Positions 10,511-19,401 of a stretch of 64,000 nucleotides of DNA are shown here, piece by piece. Position numbers and translations under genes: made by a program. Position 1 is the stretch's first letter, and each line of letters starts with the position of its first letter. This DNA is from Sedimentitalea nanhaiensis DSM 24252. Its GTDB lineage: Bacteria > Pseudomonadota > Alphaproteobacteria > Rhodobacterales > Rhodobacteraceae. The notes beneath the pieces were generated by a model that was not told where the DNA came from, made no database searches, and was given only the letters and a program-made list of their open reading frames with translations. Location: NCBI RefSeq assembly GCF_000473225.1, contig NZ_KI421509.1, positions 4,056,336 to 4,120,335 of the forward strand, written 5' to 3'.

Positions 10511-12496
10511 TCAGGTCCTGAGACTTAACACCGACTGTCCAAGACGAATTTTCTGCGCGTTGTCTGAAGGCGGTCTCAAAGTACCTTGTCCCATTGCCAG
10601 GTGTCGAACCATCTGAGGAGCGGCAACACTGGTACCGTTAAGAAGGACCCGCGATCCGGATCGCGTTCCGGCAGCCAGAACGCCAGGCAGGACCTTCGAG
10701 AATTCGCTCTGCGCGCTGCCGTCGATCTGTTCGACGCCATCGTCCAACGGGGCCGCCGAATAGTCCGCAGCGCGCAACTGGCCGGTCGCGTCCAGCCCAA
10801 CATACCCACCGACGACCCAAAGAACTCGTGTATTTTCAATGTGGCGTTCGCCCGTCGAGATGGCATTGACGGTTCCCGCCCGCCGGATGAGGCTGGGGGC
10901 TCCTGCGGGATCCTCGGTGACGGGCCGACCCTGCTCGTCCCGATCGACGTAGCCGGGATCGGAAAAATAGCTTTGCCGCCCGCCATCGCGAAATCCATAG
11001 GGGACATCGTCGCGCAGCACATAGGCATCGATCCGGTCCGGCGTCGCGCCTGGCACTTGAACTGATACCTGCCAATCTCCTGCGGGTGCGGCAGTGCCGC
11101 CCGTTGACCCCGGATCGCTGGGAGCCAGGGCAAGTGTCAGAATCGTCACGCGCCCGGAGACCTGGCGTGCGGACACCCGCCCTATCAGGGAGGTATTCAG
11201 CCCCAGGAGTTGTGGCCCCTCAAGCGGGTCTTCGATTGGGACAGACAGTCTTGCACACAGCGGTTGCAATTGTCCCGGAGGGGTCAGGCAAAAATCAACA
11301 CCGTCTATGGAACCGCGTTCGGCTACGATGCGCATTTCGAGGAAGTTCGAGGTGGGATCGGCAGGCTGGATATGCCATGTTACCGACAATTCCTTGGCGC
11401 AGGGGAGGCTTTGGGCATGGCCCCGCGCCATGTTGCGATTTCCCGCAGCCACGACGACCACTGGCGGTCGATCAGCACCCGTCTTTTCGACATGTCGCGC
11501 CGCCAACCGATGCACGGTTTTCTCGAGCTGATGCCCCCCCATGCGCGGCCCCCCGGAAAGTCCGAAGCTGAAATTGACATAGACCTGAGGGGGCACGCCG
11601 TGTCCGCACGTCAGCCAGCGCGCCCGGTCTAGAATGTACTCTAGCCCAAGGACAAACGGCAGCGCCAACATGGACCCCGAGGTTTCCCGTGTCACCTCGG
11701 GTGGCAAGGTCACGACAATGATCGGATAACGCGCACCTACCGGGTCAAACGGATCCATTCCCGCGGCCAGATCCAGAACATGCGTGCCATGGCTTGTGCG
11801 TTGCGCAAGCGGCCGAAACCCCGGGCGTTCGAAATCCGCCCCGATCTGGCGCAGCAGTGCGTCCTCGTCATCCCCCGCTTCGATCTGCGCTGCTTCTATC
11901 TGGCCGCGATGCCACTCTGCACCAAACGGAAGCTGGCCCTGACTCTGCGCCCCCTGCAACCATGCAAAGGCCACGCGACTTGCCGTCCTGCCAGAGCGAA
12001 AACGCTGGTGAAAGATATTCACACCGTGATCGATGATTCCGATGACGGCCCGGGGCGGTGCCGCATCCGGACTGCGCATCGCATCGTCCGATGGCGCGCC
12101 TAACCCATTCCGCGCCCCCAGGTCCGCGTCGCGCAAAACGCCATCTGCCGGAACGGGTAGAACATAGACACTCGGATCATCGATATCGTCTTTGATCGAA
12201 CGCAGCAACGGTCCTAAAAAGGCATCGCTGAACAAATGGCCAGAGCCGGCCCGGCCCTGAACGCCCGGCACCTCCCTGGCCTTGAAAGCACCATTTGCCG
12301 AAGCGTCAAACCCATCGCCGTCAATTGCCATGGAATAGAGAGAGGCCTCAGCCTCTGTCAGCCCGCCAGCCGCCAAGAACGGGCTGTGCTGCCGGAAAAG
12401 CCATGCGCTGACAGGTTCCAGTGCCGGGTGCGGGGCGATTTGCAAATCGGCCGCGCGGGCGTCCAGTTCTTGTTCCGAGAGCCATTGATAAGCCAT
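10511..12496 (-). CDS. subtilisin-like serine protease (peptidase S8)
   Basis: 661-residue protein with all three catalytic residues of the S8 family: Asp156 (GIIDHGVN), His236 (SHGTHV) and Ser623 (NGTSVAAP), plus the oxyanion-region segment VVVAAGN near residue 345. About 380 residues separate His and Ser, much more than in subtilisin, indicating a large insert. No signal peptide is visible. The start at 12496 is chosen because it follows the stop of the PAP2 gene by one base (TGATATG), which implies translational coupling; a longer upstream frame would overlap that gene. Third gene of the SARP-PAP2-protease unit. The target is unknown; the divergent RTX protein is a possible substrate. Confidence 0.9.
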   Translation of the reverse strand: MAYQWLSEQELDARAADLQIAPHPALEPVSAWLFRQHSPFLAAGGLTEAEASLYSMAIDGDGFDASANGAFKAREVPGVQGRAGSGHLFSDAFLGPLLRSIKDDIDDPSVYVLPVPADGVLRDADLGARNGLGAPSDDAMRSPDAAPPRAVIGIIDHGVNIFHQRFRSGRTASRVAFAWLQGAQSQGQLPFGAEWHRGQIEAAQIEAGDDEDALLRQIGADFERPGFRPLAQRTSHGTHVLDLAAGMDPFDPVGARYPIIVVTLPPEVTRETSGSMLALPFVLGLEYILDRARWLTCGHGVPPQVYVNFSFGLSGGPRMGGHQLEKTVHRLAARHVEKTGADRPPVVVVAAGNRNMARGHAQSLPCAKELSVTWHIQPADPTSNFLEMRIVAERGSIDGVDFCLTPPGQLQPLCARLSVPIEDPLEGPQLLGLNTSLIGRVSARQVSGRVTILTLALAPSDPGSTGGTAAPAGDWQVSVQVPGATPDRIDAYVLRDDVPYGFRDGGRQSYFSDPGYVDRDEQGRPVTEDPAGAPSLIRRAGTVNAISTGERHIENTRVLWVVGGYVGLDATGQLRAADYSAAPLDDGVEQIDGSAQSEFSKVLPGVLAAGTRSGSRVLLNGTSVAAPQMVRHLAMGQGTLRPPSDNAQKIRLGQSVLSLRT

Positions 12497-12497
12497 A

Positions 12498-13604
12498 TCA
12501 CCGGCTCCATTCCTGTCGCGCCTCTGTCCAAAGCCAGCGCAGAATACCTGAGGTATCCGTAGCGATCGAGTCAGGTAGAAAACGGGTGATTTCGACACCA
12601 TCATCTGTCGTGAAATCCTGCCGTTGTGCGTCTTTCCAGACGCGCGACGCATAAAAATCTGCATGCCGAATGCCCCGCCCGTCAAACCGGACCGCAAAGA
12701 TGTCGCCGGGATCCCCTGCGCGGCGCGCGATCACATCTGCAACCGCAAATCCCAGCACCGCCCCGGCAAAGCTGTCAGCGGGAAAATGTACTCCGGCCAC
12801 TGTGCGATTGACAGCGATACGGGCCGCCATGTGGATCAGTTTCGCGTCAAGATCTTCGGTTTTGAACTCAAGCGGAACCAGCCGCTGCAGCGCGCCCGCA
12901 ATGGCGAAGGCTTCGGTGGCGTGCCCGCTGGGCAGGGTGCTGTGTCCCGGGGTCGGGATCATCGGCTGAATCTGCGACGAAAGCGCATCGGGGCGCCGAC
13001 ATGCCAGCAGATGCTTGCAATGCTGCGCCACGTGCAGCGCGCAATCCTGCGCAAGTCCCAGCACATGCCGCGTCAGCGGCATGCGCCCCATGTCAAGCGG
13101 CATAAGCCGCGCAAAATAGCCCAGTGTTCCAGCCGCCTGATCGGTGACTTCGGCCATCCGGTCCGGACGCAGATCGGCATAATCATTCACGATCCGTGCC
13201 TGAATCGCAAAGTCTTCGGCCTCGGGCGCGATCAGCCGCGCCAGCGGCACCACCGCGATCTGTTCTGGGTTCCTGAAATCCAGCAGATGCACAATCGCCG
13301 CACCTTCGACAGGGTCGAAGCTGTAGGTCAGTCGCGACAGGATTTCATTGTTCAGCACAACCTGCCCGCACCAGTCCGGCCACGCGCGCATGTTTTCTGC
13401 CGCACCCGGTGATCGTTTAGGCGGATCAATAGTGCCTTGCCAGGGACCGACAATCCCATCTCTTGCCGTGAGCAGCCCCATCGGGCTGGCCGGCGTGCCT
13501 TGCAGGCTTTGAAGCGATTGCAGCGACTGGAGGCTTTGCAGGCTCTGCAAGGATTGCAGCGATTGAAGGGATTGAAGGCTCTGGAGAGACTGCAGAATTG
13601 GCAC
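12498..13604 (-). CDS. PAP2-superfamily phosphatase/haloperoxidase-like protein with N-terminal (LQS)n tract
   Basis: 368 residues. The three PAP2 acid-phosphatase/vanadium-haloperoxidase motifs are visible: KHLLACRRP (~199-207), GHSTLPSGHATEAF (~220-233) and NRTVAGVHFPAD (~266-277), giving the Arg, His and Asp of the phosphate (or vanadate) pocket. The N-terminus is ten Leu-Gln-Ser triplets plus one LQG directly after the start, which is not part of the fold. The GTG start at 13604 has AAGGA upstream. It lies 25 nt behind the SARP regulator gene and is coupled to the protease gene. Whether it is a phosphatase or a peroxidase cannot be told; no transmembrane segments are evident. Confidence 0.85.
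   Translation of the reverse strand: MPILQSLQSLQSLQSLQSLQSLQSLQSLQSLQSLQGTPASPMGLLTARDGIVGPWQGTIDPPKRSPGAAENMRAWPDWCGQVVLNNEILSRLTYSFDPVEGAAIVHLLDFRNPEQIAVVPLARLIAPEAEDFAIQARIVNDYADLRPDRMAEVTDQAAGTLGYFARLMPLDMGRMPLTRHVLGLAQDCALHVAQHCKHLLACRRPDALSSQIQPMIPTPGHSTLPSGHATEAFAIAGALQRLVPLEFKTEDLDAKLIHMAARIAVNRTVAGVHFPADSFAGAVLGFAVADVIARRAGDPGDIFAVRFDGRGIRHADFYASRVWKDAQRQDFTTDDGVEITRFLPDSIATDTSGILRWLWTEARQEWSR
13497..13595 (-). repeat. eleven tandem 9-bp units encoding Leu-Gln-Ser
   Basis: Eleven in-frame 9-bp units encode LQS x10 then LQG. Codons differ between units: Leu is CTG, CTC, CTT or TTG, Gln is CAG or CAA, and Ser is TCT, TCC, TCG or AGC, so the peptide repeat is kept although the DNA has diverged. 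Confidence 0.95.
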
Positions 13605-13629
13605 GGTTCGATATCCTTCGTCTAAATGT

Positions 13630-15285
13630 TCAGTTGGCCGGAATACCGGCCTTTTTCAGCGCATCGCCCAACCTGTTACCCAGATCGCTCTGACCAGCAG
13701 GATGATCGCGCAAGTAATTGCTAACCGTCAGGCCCGGATCGACCAGCAGCAGTTCGGCTGCGGCGGTGCGCGCTTCGACCTCGCGCCCGCCAAGTTGCAG
13801 TCCGATCACCCGGCAGCGATGCGCAGACAGATGATTGGGGTTACGCCGCAGCGACGCCTCGGCCATTTCCACGGCTTGCCCATAACGCCCGCCGACAACA
13901 TAGCTACCGGCGCTGAGCGTCTGGAAAAACGGTTGCCGGGGATCGCGCGGCGACAGCGCATAGGCGCGCTCTGTCAGCCTGACAGCCTCGGTGCCTTCGC
14001 CGCGAAACGTCGCAAGGACCGAGGCCAGATGGTTGATCATCGCGCTGCTTGGATTGATCGCTTGCGCCGCAGAAAAGCGCCGCGCCGCGCTCTCGAAATC
14101 CCCGTACAGGATCGTATGAATGTTACCGTCGATGGCCAGAGACAATGGGCAGACCGGGTTAAGATCCAGTGCGGCCGCAATGGCCGCGCGCGCCTGTCGC
14201 CGGTCCTCCTCAGGGTCCGGACTCCACTTTTGAAAAACCCGCAGAAGATGCCACTGAGCAAGCCAGGCCAAGGGTTCTGAATGACCGCGGCAGCGTCGAG
14301 CAACCTCGCGTAGCTGGGCCTCGGCGCGTCGGAAATATGGATATTCAAACGCATGCATCAGCGAAACGCCCGACATCATCAGACTGTGCGCCTGCAATCG
14401 CGGCAGGGGTATTGTCACGCTTGCCGCCACCGATCGGGACATGATCAACCTAAGCGACTGTCCCACGACATGCCCGACCAGCGTATCGTCGCCAGCCAGA
14501 AAGCCGCGGAACCCGATCTTGTGCGTGTCGGACCAGATTGCCCTTTGCGCGGTCAGGTCATAGAGCGTCACGCTGACAGTCAGCGAGTCATTGATCTGTC
14601 TGCACTGACCGGTGACCGCATAGTCTGCTTTCAGGCTGTCCGCGGAAGACATCGGCGCACCGTGACCGTCCGCAACCGCACGCGCCGAAAAATGCGAAAT
14701 AGCGTCGATAAGTTGAGATCTCGCAAAACCCGACGTGATTTCGTGTGCGAGCGCGTCCCCAATGCCGCTTCGAGCTGCTTGCGCGATCTCCCCAAACGGC
14801 CAAACTACAATGCGTGGCAACACCGTTTGCGTCGGCTGTGGCACAGATTGCGCGAACAACGCGGCACGGCCCGCGACCGATTGGCGCTGATCGCGCAACC
14901 AGTCCTCGAATCCTTCCTGCGCAAGATCAAAGCCTTCAAGCAACTCCCCATCCTCCGGGTTGCCCCTCAACTCGACGCATCCCGGTCTTAGCCCGATTGT
15001 ATCCGTGGCAACTTCAAACAGGTCCTGGAACTCCGCTCCGAACGTTTGTTTGACCGCGTGCAACAACTGTCTCAGGTTCGCACGTCCGCGCACAGGGTCG
15101 CTGTCCGACCAAAGCTTGTCGATAAGCCAAGCGCGGTTGCGCCGCATGTCCGGGGCCGAAGCCAGCAAGGCGACCAGTGCTTTTTGCCGGCCGCCTGGAA
15201 TCCGCAATTGCGACCCATCGGAAAACCCAATGGAGAGCGCGCCGAACAGGCGCACAACCAGATATGTTCCGAGACATTCGGACAT
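13630..15285 (-). CDS. SARP-like transcriptional regulator with TolB-like and TPR regions
   Basis: 551 residues. Residues ~7-100 look like an OmpR/SARP winged-helix domain (VRLFGALSIGF ... GRQKALVALLA ... LWSDSDPVRGRANLRQLLHA), followed by a bacterial transcriptional activation-like stretch. Residues ~155-270 resemble the TolB-like domain found in adenylate-cyclase-type regulators (PRIVVWPFGEI ... ADYAVTGQCRQ). Residues ~300-550 are helical TPR-like repeats. No receiver domain is present. It is first in a minus-strand unit with the PAP2 and protease genes and divergent from the RTX gene, whose promoter carries 11-bp-spaced repeats of the kind SARPs bind. Likely activator of its neighbours (inference). 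Confidence 0.85.
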   Translation of the reverse strand: MSECLGTYLVVRLFGALSIGFSDGSQLRIPGGRQKALVALLASAPDMRRNRAWLIDKLWSDSDPVRGRANLRQLLHAVKQTFGAEFQDLFEVATDTIGLRPGCVELRGNPEDGELLEGFDLAQEGFEDWLRDQRQSVAGRAALFAQSVPQPTQTVLPRIVVWPFGEIAQAARSGIGDALAHEITSGFARSQLIDAISHFSARAVADGHGAPMSSADSLKADYAVTGQCRQINDSLTVSVTLYDLTAQRAIWSDTHKIGFRGFLAGDDTLVGHVVGQSLRLIMSRSVAASVTIPLPRLQAHSLMMSGVSLMHAFEYPYFRRAEAQLREVARRCRGHSEPLAWLAQWHLLRVFQKWSPDPEEDRRQARAAIAAALDLNPVCPLSLAIDGNIHTILYGDFESAARRFSAAQAINPSSAMINHLASVLATFRGEGTEAVRLTERAYALSPRDPRQPFFQTLSAGSYVVGGRYGQAVEMAEASLRRNPNHLSAHRCRVIGLQLGGREVEARTAAAELLLVDPGLTVSNYLRDHPAGQSDLGNRLGDALKKAGIPAN

Positions 15286-15500
15286 GGCGTCATGTTCAGT
15301 TCTTGTACACGTACTAATCTAGTTAGAGCAGAGCGACGAGTTGTAAAAATGCACTTTGAGGTTGCGCCAGATCGCTTCTGATAGCAAGCGCAGGCATAGA
15401 TCCATACACGGCGTCAGCAAGCGCGCGTTGTTGCGCAAAGCAGGAAATCGCCACCAAAACGCCGTTTCCCCCAACATTTTTCACATGGCGCACACCAGCC

Positions 15501-15544
15501 TGACAGTCAGTTGACACCCATCTGACGTCCGTCTGACGCCTCAC
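15501..15544 (+). promoter_or_regulatory. four TGAC direct repeats at 11-bp spacing (candidate SARP operator)
   Basis: TGAC begins at 15501, 15512, 15523 and 15534, each exactly 11 bp (one helical turn) apart, with partly conserved bases after it (TGACAGTCAGT, TGACACCCATC, TGACGTCCGTC, TGACGCCTCAC). A possible -10 (CATATC) lies at 15552-15557. SARP and other OmpR-type winged-helix activators bind direct repeats with this spacing close to the -10 element. It lies 60 bp upstream of the RTX gene. Confidence 0.72.
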
Positions 15545-15603
15545 ACCTCAACATATCCTGGCGTCAAATGTTCTGACGAAACACTTCTTGAAGGATATGA
15601 ACG

Positions 15604-17217
15604 ATGAATATTTTTGGTACCCCACTGGCCGATCTTCTGACCGGCACCCCTTTCGCCGACAATATCTTCGGCTACGGCGGCAATGACACGATCAACGGCA
15701 ATAACGGAAACGATACCCTCCGTGGCGGAGGCGGAGACGACGTGATCAATGGCGGGGCCGGCAACGACCTTATCTTCGGTGGGTCCGGCAACGATGTCAT
15801 TGATGGAGGCAACGGCGTCGACCGGATCTATGGCGGCGCGGGCAATGACACGATCCGCGGCGGGTTCGACCAGGATTCCGTGCTTGATGGCGGGTCGGGT
15901 CATGATACCATCGACTACAGCTATACCAGCAATGCATTCCGGATCGACCTGGCAGCCTCGACTGCGAACAACCTGTCCGCGCCCGGCTCGGAAACCATCA
16001 GCAGTTTCGAAAGCGCGATCGGCTCGCGCGGCAACGACCGGATCTATGGCACCGGTGGCAGCAACACCCTGCGTGGCGATGACGGCAACGATTACATCGA
16101 CGGCCGCGGGGGCAATGACAGGCTTTATGGCGGTGACGGCTTTGACCGGCTATATGGTCGTGACGGTGCCGACCGCCTGGAAGGCGGAGCAGGCAATGAC
16201 ACGCTCAGGGGCGGCGCGGGCAATGACCGGCTGTATGGGCAGGATGGACATGACCGGCTCTATGGCGAAGATGGAACCGATGTCCTGAGTGGTGGCGACG
16301 GTGCCGACTATCTGATTGGCGGTGACGGCAATGACAGCCTGTTCGGCGGTGCAGGCAATGACCGGCTTTGGGGTGAAAACGGTGTCGACTATCTGTACGG
16401 CGGCAGCGGCAACGACATCCTCAGCGGAGGCTTCGGTGCCGACGGCATCCTGCACGGTGGCACCGGCGTCGATACGGTTGACAATTCCTACAGCGCGCAC
16501 CGCTGGAGCGTGGACCTGATCAACGGGACCGCGACCAATTTGACCGTTGGCGGAACCGAGACACTGGTCAGCATCGAAAACTACAACGGCAGCAGCGGCC
16601 GCGACCAGGTCGCCGGTACCAATGGAGAGAACACCATATGGGGCCGCGACGGCAACGACTGGCTGCGCGGCAGGGGCGGTGACGACAACCTCTACGGCAA
16701 TGACGGTGACGACGATCTTTTCGGTGGCTCCGGCAATGACCGCCTGTTCGGGCATGACGGCAATGACGACCTGTATGGGGAAAACGGTGATGACGTCATG
16801 AACGGCGGTGCCGGCGCAGATGTGTTGCGCGGGGGCGAAGGCAACAACGAACTGACGGGTGGCGATAATGCCGACACGTTTGTCTTTGATGCTGCGTCTC
16901 TTGCCTCGGCCGCTGGCGACGTCACCACGATCACCGACTTCACCCATCAAGAGGACATATTGCGGTTCCTCGGTGCCAGAGGGGCAAACGGTGATGTCAT
17001 TGACAGCGTGGCCGACCTGGACACCAACAGCGACGGGTTCATCAGCGGAGCCGATGACAATTGGACCGTCGACAAATATGCGCTCGTTTTTGACGGCAAT
17101 AGCTTTTTCTACACGGGCGATTTGCGGTTCGAAGGATGGACCGGCGACCTGGTGCTGGAGGATGCGATAAGCATCGACATCAACGCCGGCGGTCAGGATT
17201 TCCTGTTCGTCGCATAA
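15604..17217 (+). CDS. RTX Ca2+-binding secreted protein (haemolysin-type repeats)
   Basis: 537 residues, almost entirely glycine/aspartate-rich GGxGxDxxx nonapeptide repeats in about four blocks (residues ~20-100, ~145-300, ~345-420). The blocks are separated by two similar non-repeat spacers (VDNSYSAHRWSVDL and IDYSYTSNAFRIDL). Near residue 471 a loop DTNSDGFISGADD matches an EF-hand. The C-terminus ends in DFLFVA, consistent with the uncleaved signal of type I secretion; no ABC exporter is in the window. There is no catalytic domain, so a structural, adhesive or surface-layer role is more likely than enzyme or toxin. The start has GAAGGATATG upstream. Divergent from the SARP operon. Confidence 0.92.
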   Translation: MNIFGTPLADLLTGTPFADNIFGYGGNDTINGNNGNDTLRGGGGDDVINGGAGNDLIFGGSGNDVIDGGNGVDRIYGGAGNDTIRGGFDQDSVLDGGSGHDTIDYSYTSNAFRIDLAASTANNLSAPGSETISSFESAIGSRGNDRIYGTGGSNTLRGDDGNDYIDGRGGNDRLYGGDGFDRLYGRDGADRLEGGAGNDTLRGGAGNDRLYGQDGHDRLYGEDGTDVLSGGDGADYLIGGDGNDSLFGGAGNDRLWGENGVDYLYGGSGNDILSGGFGADGILHGGTGVDTVDNSYSAHRWSVDLINGTATNLTVGGTETLVSIENYNGSSGRDQVAGTNGENTIWGRDGNDWLRGRGGDDNLYGNDGDDDLFGGSGNDRLFGHDGNDDLYGENGDDVMNGGAGADVLRGGEGNNELTGGDNADTFVFDAASLASAAGDVTTITDFTHQEDILRFLGARGANGDVIDSVADLDTNSDGFISGADDNWTVDKYALVFDGNSFFYTGDLRFEGWTGDLVLEDAISIDINAGGQDFLFVA

Positions 17218-17226
17218 CGGCAAGGA

Positions 17227-17259
17227 GGCGGCAGAACTCATTTAGGGACTTGTGCCGCC
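17227..17259 (+). terminator. possible terminator hairpin after the RTX gene
   Basis: GGCGGCA at 17227-17233 pairs with TGCCGCC at 17253-17259 over a 19-base loop, ten bases beyond the RTX stop. There is no T tract, so it is a weak candidate. Confidence 0.4.
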
Positions 17260-17979
17260 CCACGTCTTTGCAGGAGTTAGACTGTAGATATCGGCGGGCT
17301 CTCGGTACAACTCCCGTAATTTAACAGCTTTGGGATGAGCGTTGTTGCATGGATCTGAAATTGACGGGTTTGGCCGCCGTTTGATTTCATCAGGATGCCG
17401 TAAATGCCCCACAAATTCAACGCTCATCCCCGTGCAGGGATCCCGAAGCGAAAGCATCGCGTATCAAAATCAGACGATTTCAAATCTGAAAAATAGAACT
17501 CATTTCTCCATATAAAATTCAATGACTTTAATGGTTTAAGATGCCCGTTCCATCCAGGCCATGCATACGCGACGAAGCCGCGGCCTTTGCGTAAGATAAG
17601 AGTTTCATCAGGCCCGAAGACCCGATCGGCACGCCTGTCCGCCGTCACATAAAATGGGACGTCAGAGCGGGATGAGCATTGGAGGTTCTGGTTCGTTTGC
17701 GTGATTGAGTATGCTACCATCGCGGTGGTCACGGGGGCCAGCCGGCCATGACGGCCAACTTCGTCCCGGGGCAAAAAAGATGATTTACTTCGTGAGAACG
17801 CTTCAGCCACATCGCGCAGTCAAGAACATGGGCTATGGCGGGGAAACCGTTCCAGTGTGAGGGCCAATAATAGGACGGATTAGCCTTGACGGCATTCGTC
17901 ATTGCGCAAGCACAGTTTGCATTTCGCACATACTTCAAGCACTCAGGCCCGCAAGTAATCAATAGGCAGGCGACTCCTG
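17260..17979. other. intergenic region without a supported gene
   Basis: About 720 bp, locally AT-richer than its neighbours around 17460-17540. Minus-strand frames at 17242-17457 and 17424-17810 are open, but they overlap each other, lack ribosome-binding sites and match no family I recognise. The last part presumably holds the promoter of the HPP gene. Confidence 0.4.
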
Positions 17980-18711
17980 ATGCATACAAGGCGTTTCCAT
18001 CTTTCAGGCTTCCTTCCGGTGCTTCCCCAGCCAACCGGACCAGACGCATGGCGCGCCGCTCTCGGTGCGTGCTTCGGCATCGGTCTCTGCGCGTTCCTCG
18101 TGTCTGCCTTCCCGAGCGATCACGCGCCACATCTTGCCCTGATCGCGCCTCTCGGAGCCACGGCCGTCCTCGTCTTTGCGGCTCCAAACGCGCCCCTCGC
18201 CCAGCCGTGGTCCGCAGTTGTCGGGAATACGCTCTCTGCCCTGATCGCGGTGGGTGTCTTGTCGGTTTATTCCGGACCATGGGCCGCACCTCTGGCCGTG
18301 GGGTTGGCCATTTTCGCAATGATGTTTGCCCGTGCCCTACATCCGCCGGGCGGCGCGGTCGCCTTGCTGGCCGCCCTCGACCCTGTCCCGGTCCTGGAGA
18401 CGGGCTTCCTCTATGCCCTCGTACCGGTTAGCGCGATGACAGCGCTTCTGGTCATGTCAGCAATCCTGTTCAACCGGCTGAGCGGGCGTGTCTACCCGTT
18501 TCGACAGGCGGGCGACGAGGTCCGGCTGGGCCTTTCCGCAGACGAACTGGCGGCGCTTCTGCATGACTACCGACAAGCTTCGAACATCGGTGTGACAGAT
18601 CTCGGACGGCTGCTTGTAGCTGCGGACCGGGAGGCGGAAAATCACCGTTTCGATACCGTCAATCTCAGGCCCGTGCCACAAATCTCCACCAGGGGAAAGT
18701 GCGGCGGCTGA
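17980..18711 (+). CDS. HPP-family integral membrane protein, probably lacking its CBS domains
   Basis: 243 residues. Five to six hydrophobic segments occupy residues ~25-165, with the defining LHPPGGA motif around residue 115. The HPP family is linked to nitrite transport in cyanobacteria and plants. In proteobacterial HPP-CBS proteins the segment DELAALLHDYRQASNIGVTDLGRLL leads into two CBS domains; here the frame keeps that linker in part and then stops after about 35 residues. The C-terminal sensor is therefore missing and the gene may be truncated. The start is taken as the first ATG of the frame; no strong ribosome-binding site is evident. The transported substrate is not known. Confidence 0.75.
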   Translation: MHTRRFHLSGFLPVLPQPTGPDAWRAALGACFGIGLCAFLVSAFPSDHAPHLALIAPLGATAVLVFAAPNAPLAQPWSAVVGNTLSALIAVGVLSVYSGPWAAPLAVGLAIFAMMFARALHPPGGAVALLAALDPVPVLETGFLYALVPVSAMTALLVMSAILFNRLSGRVYPFRQAGDEVRLGLSADELAALLHDYRQASNIGVTDLGRLLVAADREAENHRFDTVNLRPVPQISTRGKCGG

Positions 18712-19401
18712 CAGCCGTGACCGCTGATAGCCGGGATCAAACCCAGGCGATCAATCTGTCGGCCTGTTCTTTACAATCCGGGCGCATGTGCCTGAAATGA
18801 AATAAAAAGGCGGGAGCCGGATCGCGCGCAACGCCGGCCAGATCTGCATCGGGCTCAATGATCGGATGCAAGGCATGGAGAGGCCATAGCTTTCCTATGC
18901 TCAGACGCTTCAAGGGCGGCGACCGTGACCGACAATGCCTCCCTGGGCAAGGCCGTATTGGCCGAACCCTTGGCTGTCAGTTGGCACGCTGTACGGCTTG
19001 CACTGGAGGCGCTGCCAAAGGGGCGGGACATACGCACACCGGCGATCGGTGGCAGCGCGTTTGGGCTGGCAGGGACCCTGGCGTTTGGCGCGATGGACGT
19101 CAGCGACATACAATTGTCGAGGCGAACCAAGCCCACCGTGCTTTTCTTGTGGACCCGTGTCAGCAAAACGCTGTCGTCCCAAACAATGCGACCCATGAAT
19201 TGATCGTTGGCGCCGTTGGACATTCTGCCAGCCATGAAGCAATCTCTGCTTTGGCACCGCCGGGTGTCTTGGAGCGGGTCGAAACACGCGCGTTGTCAGA
19301 TGGAGCCGACGCCTTTAGAAAACGACGGACGTGCCCCATGCGGCGCCGAGAGGCATCCCGACACCCTGGGTGCAGCCCGTCGTCCCTAGCGGAGAACGAA
19401 G
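18712..19401. other. decayed coding DNA, unidentified
   Basis: About 690 bp with fragments that look coding but are broken. A minus-strand stretch at ~18737-18868 reads IIEPDADLAGVARDPAPAF and ends in a normal stop. A plus-strand frame at 18925-19203 and another at ~19090-19320 (HRAFLVDPCQQNAVVPNN) are not continuous. None could be assigned to a family. Flanked by a truncated HPP gene and a decayed stress protein, so probably a degraded segment. Confidence 0.4.

Noticed and set aside
13497-13595. Tandem repeats considered as a CRISPR array or intergenic satellite
   Set aside because: The units are 9 bp, contiguous, in frame and encode LQS; there are no spacers.
15660-16850. Periodic repeats considered as non-coding satellite DNA
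   Set aside because: They encode regular GGxGxDxxx Ca2+-binding nonapeptides in one long frame.
16150-17241. 363-codon minus-strand frame across the RTX gene
   Set aside because: It arises from the repetitive codons of the RTX repeats on the other strand and has no independent support.
17424-17810. 128-codon minus-strand frame after the RTX gene
   Set aside because: No recognisable family, no good ribosome-binding site and overlapping another equally weak frame, so it was not listed as a gene.
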